Origin: Lacibacter cauensis
GTDB lineage: Bacteria; Bacteroidota; Bacteroidia; Chitinophagales; Chitinophagaceae
DNA length: 64,000 nt
NCBI RefSeq assembly: GCF_007830055.1
Contig: NZ_VLLE01000005.1
Span: 248,001-312,000 of the forward strand
Direction of reading: 5' to 3'
The notes beneath the pieces were generated by a model. That model was not told the origin of the DNA, made no database searches, and was given only the letters and a program-made list of their open reading frames with translations. How positions within the stretch are numbered: the stretch's first letter is position 1; each line of letters starts with the position of its first letter. This document shows, one piece after another, positions 20,655-29,328 of the stretch. Position numbers and translations under genes: made by a program.

Positions 20655-22280
20655 ATGGATATTCAGTTCAACAGGAACGAAGACGCAATGAAACTGTCGC
20701 TCACCGAAATGCGGAAACGTCTGCATAAGATTTACGAGGGAGGCGGCAAAAAATCCATCGAAAAACAACGGGAACGTAACAAGCTTACAGCACGGGAACG
20801 TATCGACTATCTCAGAGATGCCGATAAGCCCTTTATTGAACTGGGTGCTTTTGCCGGGTATGATATGTATGCAGAGCAAGGCGGTTGTCCGGCAGGTGGT
20901 ACGGTAGCGGGCATCGGTTATGTGAGCGGCCGCCAGTGCATTATTGTTGCCAACGATCAAACGGTAAAAGCAGGCGCCTGGTTTCCCATCAGCGGTAAAA
21001 AAAACCTGCGCATGCAGGAAATAGCAATGGAAAATCGTTTGCCGGTGATTTATTTGGTTGACAGTGCCGGCGTATTTCTTCCCATGCAGGATGAAATTTT
21101 TCCCGATAAAGAACATTTCGGCCGCATCTTCCGTAACAATGCACGCATGAGTGCCATGGGCATTACACAAATTGCAGCGGTGATGGGGGCTTGTGTTGCA
21201 GGAGGTGCTTATCTGCCCATCATGAGCGATGAAACATTGATGGTTGAAGGAAATGGTTCCATCTTTTTAGCTGGGCCTTATTTGGTAAAAGCAGCGATTG
21301 GTGAAGATATTGATGCCGAAACATTGGGCGGAGCCGTTACACATACCGAGTTAAGTGGCATTGCCGATTATAAATTCAAAACCGAACAGGAGTGCCTGGA
21401 TGAAGTAAAGAAGTTGATGAGCAAACTCGGGGAGAAAAAGAAAGCCGGGTTCGATCGTGTGGCACCTAAACCGCCAAAGAAAAATCCGGAAGAGTTGTAT
21501 GGTTTATTTCCTGCCGATGGGAAGCCATACGATATGCTGGAGATTATTGAACGCATTGTGGATGACAGCGACTTCGATCAGTTCAAGCAAGACTATGGTA
21601 AAACCATCCTCTGCGGTTATGCCCGCATTGATGGTTGGGCGGTGGGCATTGTTGCCAATCAACGTACTATTGTAAAGAATAAGAAAAATGAAATGCAGTT
21701 GGGCGGTGTAATTTATAACGACAGTGCCGATAAAGCTGCACGTTTTATTCTCAACTGCAATCAAAAGAAAATACCATTGGTGTTTTTGCAGGATGTAACC
21801 GGTTTTATGGTGGGCAGTCGCAGCGAACACAGCGGCATTATTAAAGATGGAGCAAAGATGGTGAATGCGGTGGCCAACAGTGTTGTGCCGAAGATTACGA
21901 TTGTAGTTGGCAATTCGTATGGAGCAGGTAACTATGCGATGTGTGGTAAAGCTTACGATCCACGGTTTATTTACGCATGGCCTACCGCCAAAATTGCGGT
22001 GATGGGTGGAGACCAGGCAGCGAAAACATTATTGCAGATACAGGTGGCGGCAATGAAAGCAAAAGGCAAGGAAGTAAGTGCGGAAGAAGAAAAGAAATTG
22101 CTGGATGAAATCAAGGGCCGTTACGATGCACAAACAACGCCTTACTACGCTGCTGCACGTTTATGGGTAGACGAAATTATTGATCCCATCGAAACAAGGA
22201 AAGTGATTAGTGAAGGTATTGCTGCTGCTAACAATAATCCTGACATGGACGATTTGAGAGTGGGGGTGTTTCAGGTGTAG
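20655..22280 (+). CDS. Acyl-CoA carboxylase, carboxyltransferase (beta) subunit
   Basis: This 541-residue cytoplasmic protein has two crotonase-fold carboxyltransferase halves. The N half contains KLTARERIDYL, a GGCPAGGTVAGIGYV strand and the block FPDKEHFGRIFRNNARMSA, followed by GACVAGGAYLPIMSDE, which forms the acyl-CoA oxyanion site. The C half contains FLQDVTGFMVG and VGNSYGAGNYAMCGKAYDPRF. The wording of the N-half block resembles methylcrotonyl-CoA carboxylase beta (MccB, leucine breakdown) more than propionyl-CoA carboxylase, but the substrate is not decided. It needs a biotin carboxylase/BCCP partner, and none lies beside it. An in-frame ATG 13 codons downstream (MKLSLTEMRK) is an alternative start. 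Confidence 0.9.
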   Translation: MDIQFNRNEDAMKLSLTEMRKRLHKIYEGGGKKSIEKQRERNKLTARERIDYLRDADKPFIELGAFAGYDMYAEQGGCPAGGTVAGIGYVSGRQCIIVANDQTVKAGAWFPISGKKNLRMQEIAMENRLPVIYLVDSAGVFLPMQDEIFPDKEHFGRIFRNNARMSAMGITQIAAVMGACVAGGAYLPIMSDETLMVEGNGSIFLAGPYLVKAAIGEDIDAETLGGAVTHTELSGIADYKFKTEQECLDEVKKLMSKLGEKKKAGFDRVAPKPPKKNPEELYGLFPADGKPYDMLEIIERIVDDSDFDQFKQDYGKTILCGYARIDGWAVGIVANQRTIVKNKKNEMQLGGVIYNDSADKAARFILNCNQKKIPLVFLQDVTGFMVGSRSEHSGIIKDGAKMVNAVANSVVPKITIVVGNSYGAGNYAMCGKAYDPRFIYAWPTAKIAVMGGDQAAKTLLQIQVAAMKAKGKEVSAEEEKKLLDEIKGRYDAQTTPYYAAARLWVDEIIDPIETRKVISEGIAAANNNPDMDDLRVGVFQV

Positions 22281-22331
22281 TTTTTTGTTTTATTTTGTTC
22301 ATTGAAAAAGTTTTTTTGTAACATCACACCT

Positions 22332-22829
22332 ATGATATCCGATGAAATAATTATTTACACTGATGGGTCAGCACTGGGTAACCCAGGTCGTGGAGGGTAT
22401 GGTGCAATTTTGATGTTTGGTGAACATAAAAAAGAAATATCAGGTGGATTTCAGCATACCACAAATAATAGGATGGAGTTGATTTCCGTAATCGAGGCGC
22501 TCAAGATTTTGAAAAAAGATGGATTGCAAATAACTGTTTACTCAGATAGCCAGTATCTAGTTAAAGCTGTTGAGCAGGGCTGGTTGAATAAATGGATGAA
22601 AACAAATTTTAAAGGAGGAAAGAAGAACTCAGATTTGTGGCGTCAGTATTATTCTCTATCAAAAAAACATAACATTAGATTTGTATGGGTTAAGGGACAC
22701 GCTGAAAATCCCTATAACAATAGATGTGATGAACTTGCTAACCAAGCAGCTAGATTAAAAGATTTGCCTATTGATGAAGGTTATGTTGGAACTGACGAAG
22801 ATGGCGCATTAAGCGGAACTCTGTTTTGA
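22332..22829 (+). CDS. rnhA: Ribonuclease HI
   Basis: This 165-residue protein has a complete RNase HI active site: Asp11 in YTDGSALGNPGRGGYG, Glu49 in NNRMEL, Asp72 in YSDSQYLV, His123 in VKGHAENPYNN and Asp133 in RCDELA. It cleaves the RNA strand of RNA-DNA hybrids, for example R-loops and Okazaki primers. The ATG at 22332 places MISDEIIIYTDGS directly before the first strand as in the family. An upstream TTG at 22302 would add a poor extension and was rejected. A strong terminator follows 11 bp after the stop. The region before it is T-rich with no clear -7 box. Confidence 0.95.
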   Translation: MISDEIIIYTDGSALGNPGRGGYGAILMFGEHKKEISGGFQHTTNNRMELISVIEALKILKKDGLQITVYSDSQYLVKAVEQGWLNKWMKTNFKGGKKNSDLWRQYYSLSKKHNIRFVWVKGHAENPYNNRCDELANQAARLKDLPIDEGYVGTDEDGALSGTLF

Positions 22830-22840
22830 CGTAAAACAAA

Positions 22841-22866
22841 AGCCCCGAACATTTCGGGGCTTTTTA
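22841..22866 (+). terminator. Intrinsic terminator after rnhA
   Basis: AGCCCCGAA (22841-22849) pairs with TTCGGGGCT (22853-22861) with a three-base loop and is followed by TTTTT. It has the classical form. Confidence 0.9.
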
Positions 22867-22893
22867 TATTTTTCAGCTTTACGTTAATCGCAT

Positions 22894-22906
22894 CTCGACT
22901 GCGCTC
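22894..22906 (+). repeat. CTCGACTGCGCTC motif, possible solo unit of a REP-like intergenic repeat
   Basis: The core CTCGACTGCGCTC resembles half of the widespread Bacteroidota intergenic element whose other strand reads GAGCGCAGTCGAG. Only one arm is present here, just inside the gap between the rnhA terminator and the DUF6580 gene. The assignment rests on recollection of the motif and needs a genome search. Confidence 0.35.
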
Positions 22907-22912
22907 AGGACA

Positions 22913-23470
22913 TTATTGTGCTGTTTTCAATTCTTTTGAACTTAACAATGCATGTGCGCCAAAGAACATGGTGCAGAAAAGTATAGTTGCTGCTACACTT
23001 CCTCCATAGAACGGAATACCATCAACATAAGTAGTCATTAAACCAGCAAATGTTTTTGGATGGCCATAACCACCGCCGCCAATCCAGACTAAAAAATTGC
23101 TGATTAAAAAATATGCAGTTGGTCCGGCTAGTGCACCTGCAAAAATCTGTAACACTTTCTTTTGGTTAATGAAGAAACCAATAAAAGTTAAACCGGCAAA
23201 TAAAATATAGTTGGTCAGCTGTCCGCCATAAAAACCTTTTATTGAAGATAAGCCTGCACTGTATAAAACCTGGTACAACGCATCGCTGATGAACATGCTG
23301 AGGATGGGTAATGCAAATGCATATTTCTTATCCTTGATAACAGAACCTGCAAATAATGCAATGGCAATTTGTGGCGCAAACCCAAACGGGCGGTTAGGGA
23401 TAATGCGGTACAAGGCAGCAACAACAACAAGAGCTACTAATGAATAAACGAATGTTTTGTTCAACTTCAT
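22913..23470 (-). CDS. DUF6580 family integral membrane protein (ECF-S-like)
   Basis: The chosen start gives a 185-residue protein (MKLNKTFVYSLVALVVV) with about five or six hydrophobic helices. Landmarks are YRIIPNRPFGFAPQIAIALFAGSVIKDKK, then LPILSMFISDALYQVLY and a C-terminal GGSVAATILFCTMFFGAHALL. This matches the DUF6580 putative transport family common in Bacteroidota, whose fold resembles substrate-binding (S) subunits of ECF vitamin transporters. The substrate is unknown and no energy-coupling genes lie nearby. The open frame extends upstream to 23677, but that extension overlaps the divergent yraN promoter region and has no membrane or signal character, so the ATG at 23470 is preferred. 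Confidence 0.8.
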   Translation of the reverse strand: MKLNKTFVYSLVALVVVAALYRIIPNRPFGFAPQIAIALFAGSVIKDKKYAFALPILSMFISDALYQVLYSAGLSSIKGFYGGQLTNYILFAGLTFIGFFINQKKVLQIFAGALAGPTAYFLISNFLVWIGGGGYGHPKTFAGLMTTYVDGIPFYGGSVAATILFCTMFFGAHALLSSKELKTAQ

Positions 23471-23578
23471 AAATCGTGATTGAGCGACAAAAATAGCTAA
23501 AAACAACTCCCGACCGTTCATTTTTTCAGCGGCTTTTCCCCGATATGTGGATAAGGGGGAAACGATTATTTTAGCACT

Positions 23579-23932
23579 ATGGCCAAACACATCAAAACCG
23601 GCGAAGAAGGAGAGGAACTGGCAACAGCCTGGTTGCAGGCACAGGGTTTTGCTATCCTGCATCGGAACTGGAAGCATTCCTATTTTGAACTGGATGTGGT
23701 GGCATCAAAAGACGGCGTACTGCATTTTGTGGAAGTAAAAACAAGAACAACCGATACGTTTGGTCACCCGGAAGAAGGAGTAACCGCTAAAAAATTAGAA
23801 CGGTTAATGCTTGCAGGAGAAGAGTACCTGCAGCAATATCCCAACTGGAAACGGATTCAATACGACATCCTCAGCATTCGCCTGCACAAGTACAAAGCAC
23901 CGGAGTATTTTTTCCTGGAAGACGTCTCGTAG
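23579..23932 (+). CDS. yraN: YraN/UPF0102 family endonuclease-like protein
   Basis: This 117-residue protein has the UPF0102 layout: KTGEEGEELATAWLQAQGFAILHRNWK, then FELDVVASKDGVLHFVEVKTR and a C-terminal IQYDILSIRL strand. Asp39, Glu52 and Lys54 form a PD-(D/E)xK-type nuclease site like Holliday-junction resolvases. The cellular role of the family is still poorly defined. The ATG at 23579 is preceded by an AT-rich leader (GATTATTTTAG) that may contain its promoter. It is divergent from the DUF6580 gene and convergent with purB. Confidence 0.88.
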   Translation: MAKHIKTGEEGEELATAWLQAQGFAILHRNWKHSYFELDVVASKDGVLHFVEVKTRTTDTFGHPEEGVTAKKLERLMLAGEEYLQQYPNWKRIQYDILSIRLHKYKAPEYFFLEDVS

Positions 23933-23944
23933 GGTAGAAGGCTG

Positions 23945-24017
23945 AAGGTATAAGGTTTAAGGAAGAGCACACACGTGTTGTTTTCATGTATTCCTTCTGC
24001 CTTAAACCCTTTACCTT
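23945..24017. terminator. Imperfect inverted repeat between yraN and purB (bidirectional terminator candidate)
   Basis: AAGGTATAAGGTTTAAGG (23945-23962) and CCTTAAACCCTTTACCTT (24000-24017) are reverse complements apart from three positions. The pair lies between the convergent ends of yraN and purB, with pyrimidine-rich sequence following on the + strand. Confidence 0.5.
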
Positions 24018-24024
24018 TTCCCTT

Positions 24025-25371
24025 TTAGTATTTCGGATTAACGCCTGTATAATTGTAAGGCGTAATAGCAGCCAGTTCTTTCTTCACATCTGCACTTACT
24101 TTTAAACCTTTAATAAATGCCTGCATGGTTTTTTGGGTGATGGCTGCATTGCCTCTGGTTAATTCTTTTAATGCTTCGTAAGGATTGGGGTAGTTTTCCC
24201 GGCGCAGAATGGTTTGAATGGCCTCTGCCACAACTGCCCAGTTGTTTTCCAGATCCTGTTTAATCTTTTCTTCGTTTAACAGTAATTTATTTAATCCTTT
24301 GTTGATTGACTTTAATGAAAGTACTGTATGAGCAAACGGTACGCCGAGGTTACGCAATACCGTTGAATCGGTAAGGTCTCGCTGCAAACGTGAAACAGGA
24401 AGTTTTGCTGAGAGATGTTCCCACAGTGCATTGGCAATACCCAGATTACCTTCCGCATTTTCAAAATCGATCGGGTTTACTTTGTGCGGCATGGCACTGC
24501 TGCCCACTTCGCCCTTTTTAATTTTTTGTTTGAAGTAGTCCATCGATACATAGGTCCAGATATCCCGGCACAAATCAACCAAAATCGTATTGATGCGTTT
24601 GATGCTGTCCATTTGTGCAGCAAGGTTATCGTAATGTTCAATTTGTGTAGTGTATTGCTGGCGTTGCAGGCCCAGCTTTGTATCAACAAACTCATTGCCG
24701 AATTTTACCCAATCTTTTTTAGGGAAAGCAATATAATGCGCATTGAAATTACCGGTAGCTCCACCAAATTTTGCAGCAGTAGGTAAAGCCGATAATTGCT
24801 GCAGCTGATTTTCCAAACGCTCAACAAATACCATGATCTCCTTACCCAGTTTGGTAGGCGATGCTGCTTGTCCGTGTGTACGTGCCAGCAATGGAATATT
24901 TTTCCAGTCTTTGGCAAAACCTTTCAGCTTTAAAATAAGGGTAGAAATGCCGGGCAGTAATTCATTCTCCAGGGCTTCTTTCCACGAAAGTGGAATAGCG
25001 GTATTGTTAATGTCTTGCGATGTAAGACCAAAATGGATCCACTCTTTCAGGTGGTCTAACTTCAAAGCTTCCAGCTCACGCTTTAAAAAATATTCTACTG
25101 CTTTTACATCGTGGTTGGTAACGCTTTCAAGGTTTTTAATTTCCTGTGCCTGTGCTACAGAAAAATTGGTTACCACATCTTTCAGTGCCTGCTGTTGTTG
25201 TGCAGACAGCTTAAAGAATTTCTTTTCGCCCAGGAATAAAAAGTATTCAACTTCTACCAGCACACGGTAACGGATCAACGCAAATTCGGAGAAATAAGCA
25301 TCGAGTTGCTGTAATTGGTTACGGTAACGTCCGTCGACCGGAGAAATAGCTGTGAGGTTTTGAAGTTCCAT
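24025..25371 (-). CDS. purB: Adenylosuccinate lyase
   Basis: This 448-residue protein belongs to the fumarase/aspartase superfamily. It contains the PurB N-terminus LTAISPVDGRY, the HFGLTSQDINNTA segment with the catalytic His region, ARTHGQAASPTKLGKE, and the flexible signature loop GSSAMPHKVNPIDFENAEGN carrying the catalytic Ser. It cleaves SAICAR and adenylosuccinate in purine synthesis, in the cytoplasm. The layout near VDGRY and the length match the E. coli-type PurB rather than the shorter Bacillus type. It is divergent from mqnA with a 152-bp intergenic region. Confidence 0.96.
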   Translation of the reverse strand: MELQNLTAISPVDGRYRNQLQQLDAYFSEFALIRYRVLVEVEYFLFLGEKKFFKLSAQQQQALKDVVTNFSVAQAQEIKNLESVTNHDVKAVEYFLKRELEALKLDHLKEWIHFGLTSQDINNTAIPLSWKEALENELLPGISTLILKLKGFAKDWKNIPLLARTHGQAASPTKLGKEIMVFVERLENQLQQLSALPTAAKFGGATGNFNAHYIAFPKKDWVKFGNEFVDTKLGLQRQQYTTQIEHYDNLAAQMDSIKRINTILVDLCRDIWTYVSMDYFKQKIKKGEVGSSAMPHKVNPIDFENAEGNLGIANALWEHLSAKLPVSRLQRDLTDSTVLRNLGVPFAHTVLSLKSINKGLNKLLLNEEKIKQDLENNWAVVAEAIQTILRRENYPNPYEALKELTRGNAAITQKTMQAFIKGLKVSADVKKELAAITPYNYTGVNPKY

Positions 25372-25427
25372 GGAATAATTTACAGTTTGTAGTTAATCAG
25401 TTGACTAAAGGATTGCTGCATATCGTT

Positions 25428-25453
25428 GTTGCAGCACAAGCGTGCGACGCAAC
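25428..25453. repeat. Hairpin element in purB-mqnA intergenic region
   Basis: GTTGC-A-GCAC, loop AAGC, then GTGC-GAC-GCAAC forms an interrupted stem. Related TTGCTGCA, TTGCAGCA and GCAGCAAA words lie around it (25413-25473). It may be a regulatory hairpin for one of the divergent genes or an intergenic repeat copy. Confidence 0.35.
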
Positions 25454-25496
25454 AGGAGCTCAATAGCAGCAAATAGCCTGCCCACCAAAAAATCCT

Positions 25497-25504
25497 TTTC
25501 TTTG
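25497..25504 (+). promoter_or_regulatory. Candidate -7 box of mqnA
   Basis: TTTCTTTG differs from TAnnTTTG at one position and lies 19 bases before the mqnA start, giving a short leader. Confidence 0.35.
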
Positions 25505-25523
25505 CAGCGCAAAAGTAAATGAA

Positions 25524-26264
25524 TTGAAGAAGATTAAAGTTGGTGCAGTCAGTTATTTAAACACAAAGCCCATGATGTATGGCATGCAGAACGATGCGTT
25601 TCTGCAGGAGCATGAGCTGGTACCCGATTACCCTTCGAAAGTGGCTGAAATGCTGAAAACCGGAGCGGTTGATGTGGCACTGGTGCCCGTGGCTTTATTA
25701 AAAGAGCTGCCCGAATATTTTATTGTAAGCGATTATTGCATTGGAGCAGAGCATGAAGTGGCATCGGTTTGTTTATTCAGCGAAGTGCCCGTGAACCAAC
25801 TAACGGCAGTGTATCTCGATTACCAAAGCCGCACATCGGTTGCATTAGCAAAAATATTAATGAAAGAATTTTGGGGCATCAATCCCGAAATCATCAATGC
25901 ACAGGATGAAAGCTACCGTACAAAAATTGCCGGCACAACCGGTGCAGTGGTTATTGGCGACCGGGCATTGGAGCAACGCCGGTTATCAACTTACATCTAC
26001 GATTTGGCAAGCGAATGGCAGGCCATGACGCATTTGCCGTTCGTTTTTGCTGTATGGGTGAGCATTAAGCCGATGAGTAATGAATGGATCAGCCGGTTTA
26101 ATGCAGCCAACGCCGAAGGTTTTTTGCATATTGATGAAATAGCAGAAGCGCAGAAGTATCCGGTATACGACTTAAAAAAATATTATACGCATAACATCAG
26201 CTATTTACTTAACGATGAGAAGCGAAAAGGAATGGAGAAGTTCCTGGCTTTTTTGAACGCATAA
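25524..26264 (+). CDS. mqnA: Chorismate dehydratase MqnA (futalosine menaquinone pathway)
   Basis: This 246-residue periplasmic-binding-protein-fold enzyme has the MqnA signature VGAVSYLNTKPMMYG, then VDVALVPVALLKELP, YLDYQSRTSVALAKIL and GAVVIGDRAL. It converts chorismate to 3-enolpyruvyl-benzoate, the first step of the futalosine route to menaquinone. The start is TTG at 25524. The nearby ATG at 25519 is out of frame and hits a stop at once, and the conserved KIKVGAVSYLN must lie at the extreme N-terminus. No other mqn gene is in the window. The following sensor kinase begins 15 bp after the stop, so it may share the transcript. Confidence 0.93.
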   Translation: MKKIKVGAVSYLNTKPMMYGMQNDAFLQEHELVPDYPSKVAEMLKTGAVDVALVPVALLKELPEYFIVSDYCIGAEHEVASVCLFSEVPVNQLTAVYLDYQSRTSVALAKILMKEFWGINPEIINAQDESYRTKIAGTTGAVVIGDRALEQRRLSTYIYDLASEWQAMTHLPFVFAVWVSIKPMSNEWISRFNAANAEGFLHIDEIAEAQKYPVYDLKKYYTHNISYLLNDEKRKGMEKFLAFLNA

Positions 26265-26279
26265 TTTGTATTTTTAATT

Positions 26280-29261
26280 ATGCAGCTATCCGGAAGACAT
26301 TGTTTTTTACTGCTGGTTTTTTTTACAAGCTTTCTCGTACATACAGGTACTGCACAGCAGTTGCGTTACGCCTTTAAAAATTATACACCCAACGACGGGT
26401 TACCCAGTTCTGAAGTACACAAAGTACTGCAGGATGCACAGCATTACATGTGGTTTGCAACCGATCATGGTGTATGCAGGTATAACGGCTATGAATTTAA
26501 AACGTTTAACCTGGCCGATAATTCCATCCTTGGGTTGTACGAAGATTATAAAAAACGTATCTGGGCCTGGTCGTTTTCGGGCCGGCTGTTTGTGTTTGAA
26601 GATGGAAAGTTTGAGGAATATAAGTGGAGTGCAAAGGTTTCGAATGCCATTCGGCCCGGCGTAATTAATGCGCTGTTTTTGGATAGTACTAATTCGCTTT
26701 ACATTTCCTCAACGGGTCCTAATGCTTATGTGGTTACTGAAAAAGGAGATATGAAGGATTTAATTTCGATTCAGAATCGAATACAGTACAATTCTTTCTC
26801 TACCAACCCGGGTAGTTTTTTTTCATATGTTCGGTTCTATCCACGGAAATTTAATTCCGGGCCACTCCCAAACCTTAATACAAACATAGAAATTAGTGTT
26901 GGAAATAAAGAAATTAAGATATCAATTCCTCATCATTATAAACCGGAGCTGTTTCGTGCGAAGCAATTTTCAAATGGAACGATCTTATTTGTGTCTGATG
27001 AATTTAGTACATGGATTTATAAAGACGGCAGTTATGATTTTCAAAAAAATCAATATCGAATTTATGATGTTGAAGAAATAGACGATGTGTTCTATTTCGC
27101 TACAGAAAAAGGGTTGATGATAAAAGATAAATCGGGGAACAGCATTGGAGAATATTTTAGAGATAAGCATATCACATCTGTTTCTAAGGATTACGAAAAT
27201 GGTTTGTGGTTCACGAGTCTTTTAGATGGTGTTTTTTATTTGAACAGTGTACATGTAAAACATTTGGCCAGAAATGGCGATATTCTTAACAGGCGAATTA
27301 ATGCTTTACACACGCTTTCTGATTCAAGTTTGCTAGCCGGAACTTTCGATGGGTATGTTATACGTGCTTTGCCCGATAAATTTATTGAAGAGACAAAAAT
27401 GCTTACTAAACCTGTGTATTCATTATATGTTCGTGGAACTGAGACTTCGAGTGTGTTTGTGGGAGGACCATTGTATAAAAATGAAAACTGGCTGGAAAAA
27501 AAAGCAGGGAGAGGGATTTCTTATATTCAATTATCTGGGTTGTCCAACATAATTGAAATGGATAACGTCCTTTATTTAGGAGCAAATGATAATGTGTCGA
27601 GAATTGTATTAAAGGATACAGCCTCTTTCAGAAAAGCGCTAAGCAATAATGCGAGCGATTTGCGAATAAGTAATGAAAAGTTTCGTGCAGCAAAAATTTT
27701 CTTTACGCATAAGAAAGAATTTTTAATTGGCAATCTTTTGGGTTTATGGAAATTCGCTAACGGGAAATTGAGTCTTTATGATAGTACTAAAGTGCTTCTG
27801 AAATCCAGAATTACAGATATAGCTGAGTATAAGAATCAGGCACTAGTTTTAGGTACAAGGGGTAAAGGTCTTGTTTTGCAAAGCGTTGACACCTTCGTTC
27901 AATTAACAGAAGACCAAGGACTGGTAAGTAATAATATCAGGAGAATATTTATTGATGGCAACACAATATGGTTGGCAACAAATAAGGGGATATCCATCCT
28001 TAATCTGCTGTCGCTTAAACCATTTAAGTATACGGTTCGAAATGTCAACGTTCAGGATGGCTTGCTTTCTAATGAAGTTAATGACATTGTGAGAAATGGA
28101 GGTAAAATTATTGTAGCAACCAATGCCGGAATTTCCTATCTGGATATTGGTTATTTCAATACAAGAAAAAGTAAAAGTCTGCCATTTTATCTAACAGGAA
28201 TAAAGTTAAATGGATTGGATGTTGATTTAGATGGGTTGAAAAATATGGGATTCAGGAAGCGTAACCTTTCTGTTAATTATGAAGCATTGAAATATACAAG
28301 TTCGGGAAAATTAAGTTATCGATATCGGCTGGATGGATACGATTCAACCTGGTTTTATACGAATGATTTGCAACTTCAGTTTAACCCCATGCCTTATGGC
28401 AAATATGAGTTGCAAATACAGGCTAAGGATGAGCTGGAAGAATGGACTAATTCATTAAGCATAATTCGCATTCCTGTTATTTGCAGATCACCTTTTTGGG
28501 CAACAGCATGGTTTTGGGTAACGGCATTTGCATTCATATTAGCATTACTGATTCTTGCTTTTCGTAAAAGGATACAAGTAATCAGAAAGCGACAAAATGA
28601 AGATAAAGAACTGCAAAAACGCATTGCCGAATCGGAGCAACTTGCGCTTAAATCGCAAATGAATCCGCATTTTATTTTCAATAGTCTTAATTCTATTCAA
28701 CAATATGTGATCGATCGTGATGTGAAAGGTGCAAATAGTTTTATTTCCGGCTTCTCTAAATTAATGCGGCAAACACTCGATTTTTCATCAAAAGACAAAA
28801 TAACAGTAGCTGAAGAAATTGCATACCTGAAAAATTACCTTGAACTGGAGCGTATGCGGATGGAAAGTAAGTTCGATTTTACAATAACCGTTGATACTAT
28901 ATTGCCAGCCAGTGAACTTTATTTGCCTCCTTTGATGTTGCAGCCATATGTGGAAAATGCTTTACGCCATGGTGTACGCTATTTAAGGGATAAAAGCGGG
29001 CATATCCATCTCTCTTTTATTGAGCGTGATGAAATACTGGAATGTATAATCGAGGATAATGGTATTGGAAGAGATAAAGCAGCTAAACTAAAGGCAGTAA
29101 ACCCAATCGAATATCAATCCAGAGGAATGTCATTAACAGCAGAAAGAGTGGAGCTGTTAAATCGTAGTGCCAGCAGACTAATTACCATTACTGTTAAAGA
29201 CCTTACGAACGAAGCAGGAGAACCATGTGGTACAAGCGTTTCTGTAAAGTTTCCCGTTTAA
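26280..29261 (+). CDS. Propeller sensor histidine kinase, LytS/His_kinase (PF06580) type
   Basis: This 993-residue protein has a signal peptide ending near HTGTAQ. A two-component-regulator propeller with repeats such as NDGLPSSEVHKVLQDAQHYMW and IRRIFIDGNTIWLATNKGI runs to about residue 640. A Y_Y_Y domain covers about 650-735, with SYRYRLDGYDSTWF. One transmembrane helix (about 740-762) and a short coiled coil follow. The His_kinase domain has His797 in NPHFIFNSLNSIQQYV and YVENALRHG as N-box, then a HATPase with EDNGIGRDKA. It should sense a periplasmic signal and phosphorylate the LytTR regulator encoded next. The propeller part (about 26700-28400) looks more AT-rich than the kinase part and flanking genes. 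The ligand is unknown. Confidence 0.93.
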   Translation: MQLSGRHCFLLLVFFTSFLVHTGTAQQLRYAFKNYTPNDGLPSSEVHKVLQDAQHYMWFATDHGVCRYNGYEFKTFNLADNSILGLYEDYKKRIWAWSFSGRLFVFEDGKFEEYKWSAKVSNAIRPGVINALFLDSTNSLYISSTGPNAYVVTEKGDMKDLISIQNRIQYNSFSTNPGSFFSYVRFYPRKFNSGPLPNLNTNIEISVGNKEIKISIPHHYKPELFRAKQFSNGTILFVSDEFSTWIYKDGSYDFQKNQYRIYDVEEIDDVFYFATEKGLMIKDKSGNSIGEYFRDKHITSVSKDYENGLWFTSLLDGVFYLNSVHVKHLARNGDILNRRINALHTLSDSSLLAGTFDGYVIRALPDKFIEETKMLTKPVYSLYVRGTETSSVFVGGPLYKNENWLEKKAGRGISYIQLSGLSNIIEMDNVLYLGANDNVSRIVLKDTASFRKALSNNASDLRISNEKFRAAKIFFTHKKEFLIGNLLGLWKFANGKLSLYDSTKVLLKSRITDIAEYKNQALVLGTRGKGLVLQSVDTFVQLTEDQGLVSNNIRRIFIDGNTIWLATNKGISILNLLSLKPFKYTVRNVNVQDGLLSNEVNDIVRNGGKIIVATNAGISYLDIGYFNTRKSKSLPFYLTGIKLNGLDVDLDGLKNMGFRKRNLSVNYEALKYTSSGKLSYRYRLDGYDSTWFYTNDLQLQFNPMPYGKYELQIQAKDELEEWTNSLSIIRIPVICRSPFWATAWFWVTAFAFILALLILAFRKRIQVIRKRQNEDKELQKRIAESEQLALKSQMNPHFIFNSLNSIQQYVIDRDVKGANSFISGFSKLMRQTLDFSSKDKITVAEEIAYLKNYLELERMRMESKFDFTITVDTILPASELYLPPLMLQPYVENALRHGVRYLRDKSGHIHLSFIERDEILECIIEDNGIGRDKAAKLKAVNPIEYQSRGMSLTAERVELLNRSASRLITITVKDLTNEAGEPCGTSVSVKFPV

Positions 29262-29328
29262 AGATACTGTTGCATTCAAATGCTGCTTACTTTTATTGCT
29301 ACATTGGAATAGTTTAAAACTGTTTTTT

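Noticed and set aside
20640-21170. 176-codon frame antisense to the carboxylase
   Set aside because: Shadow of a well-supported gene. The His/Cys-rich composition does not look like a real protein.
23471-23677. 208-base 5' extension of the DUF6580 protein
   Set aside because: It lacks membrane or signal character, overlaps the yraN start and leader, and the family begins at MKLNKT.
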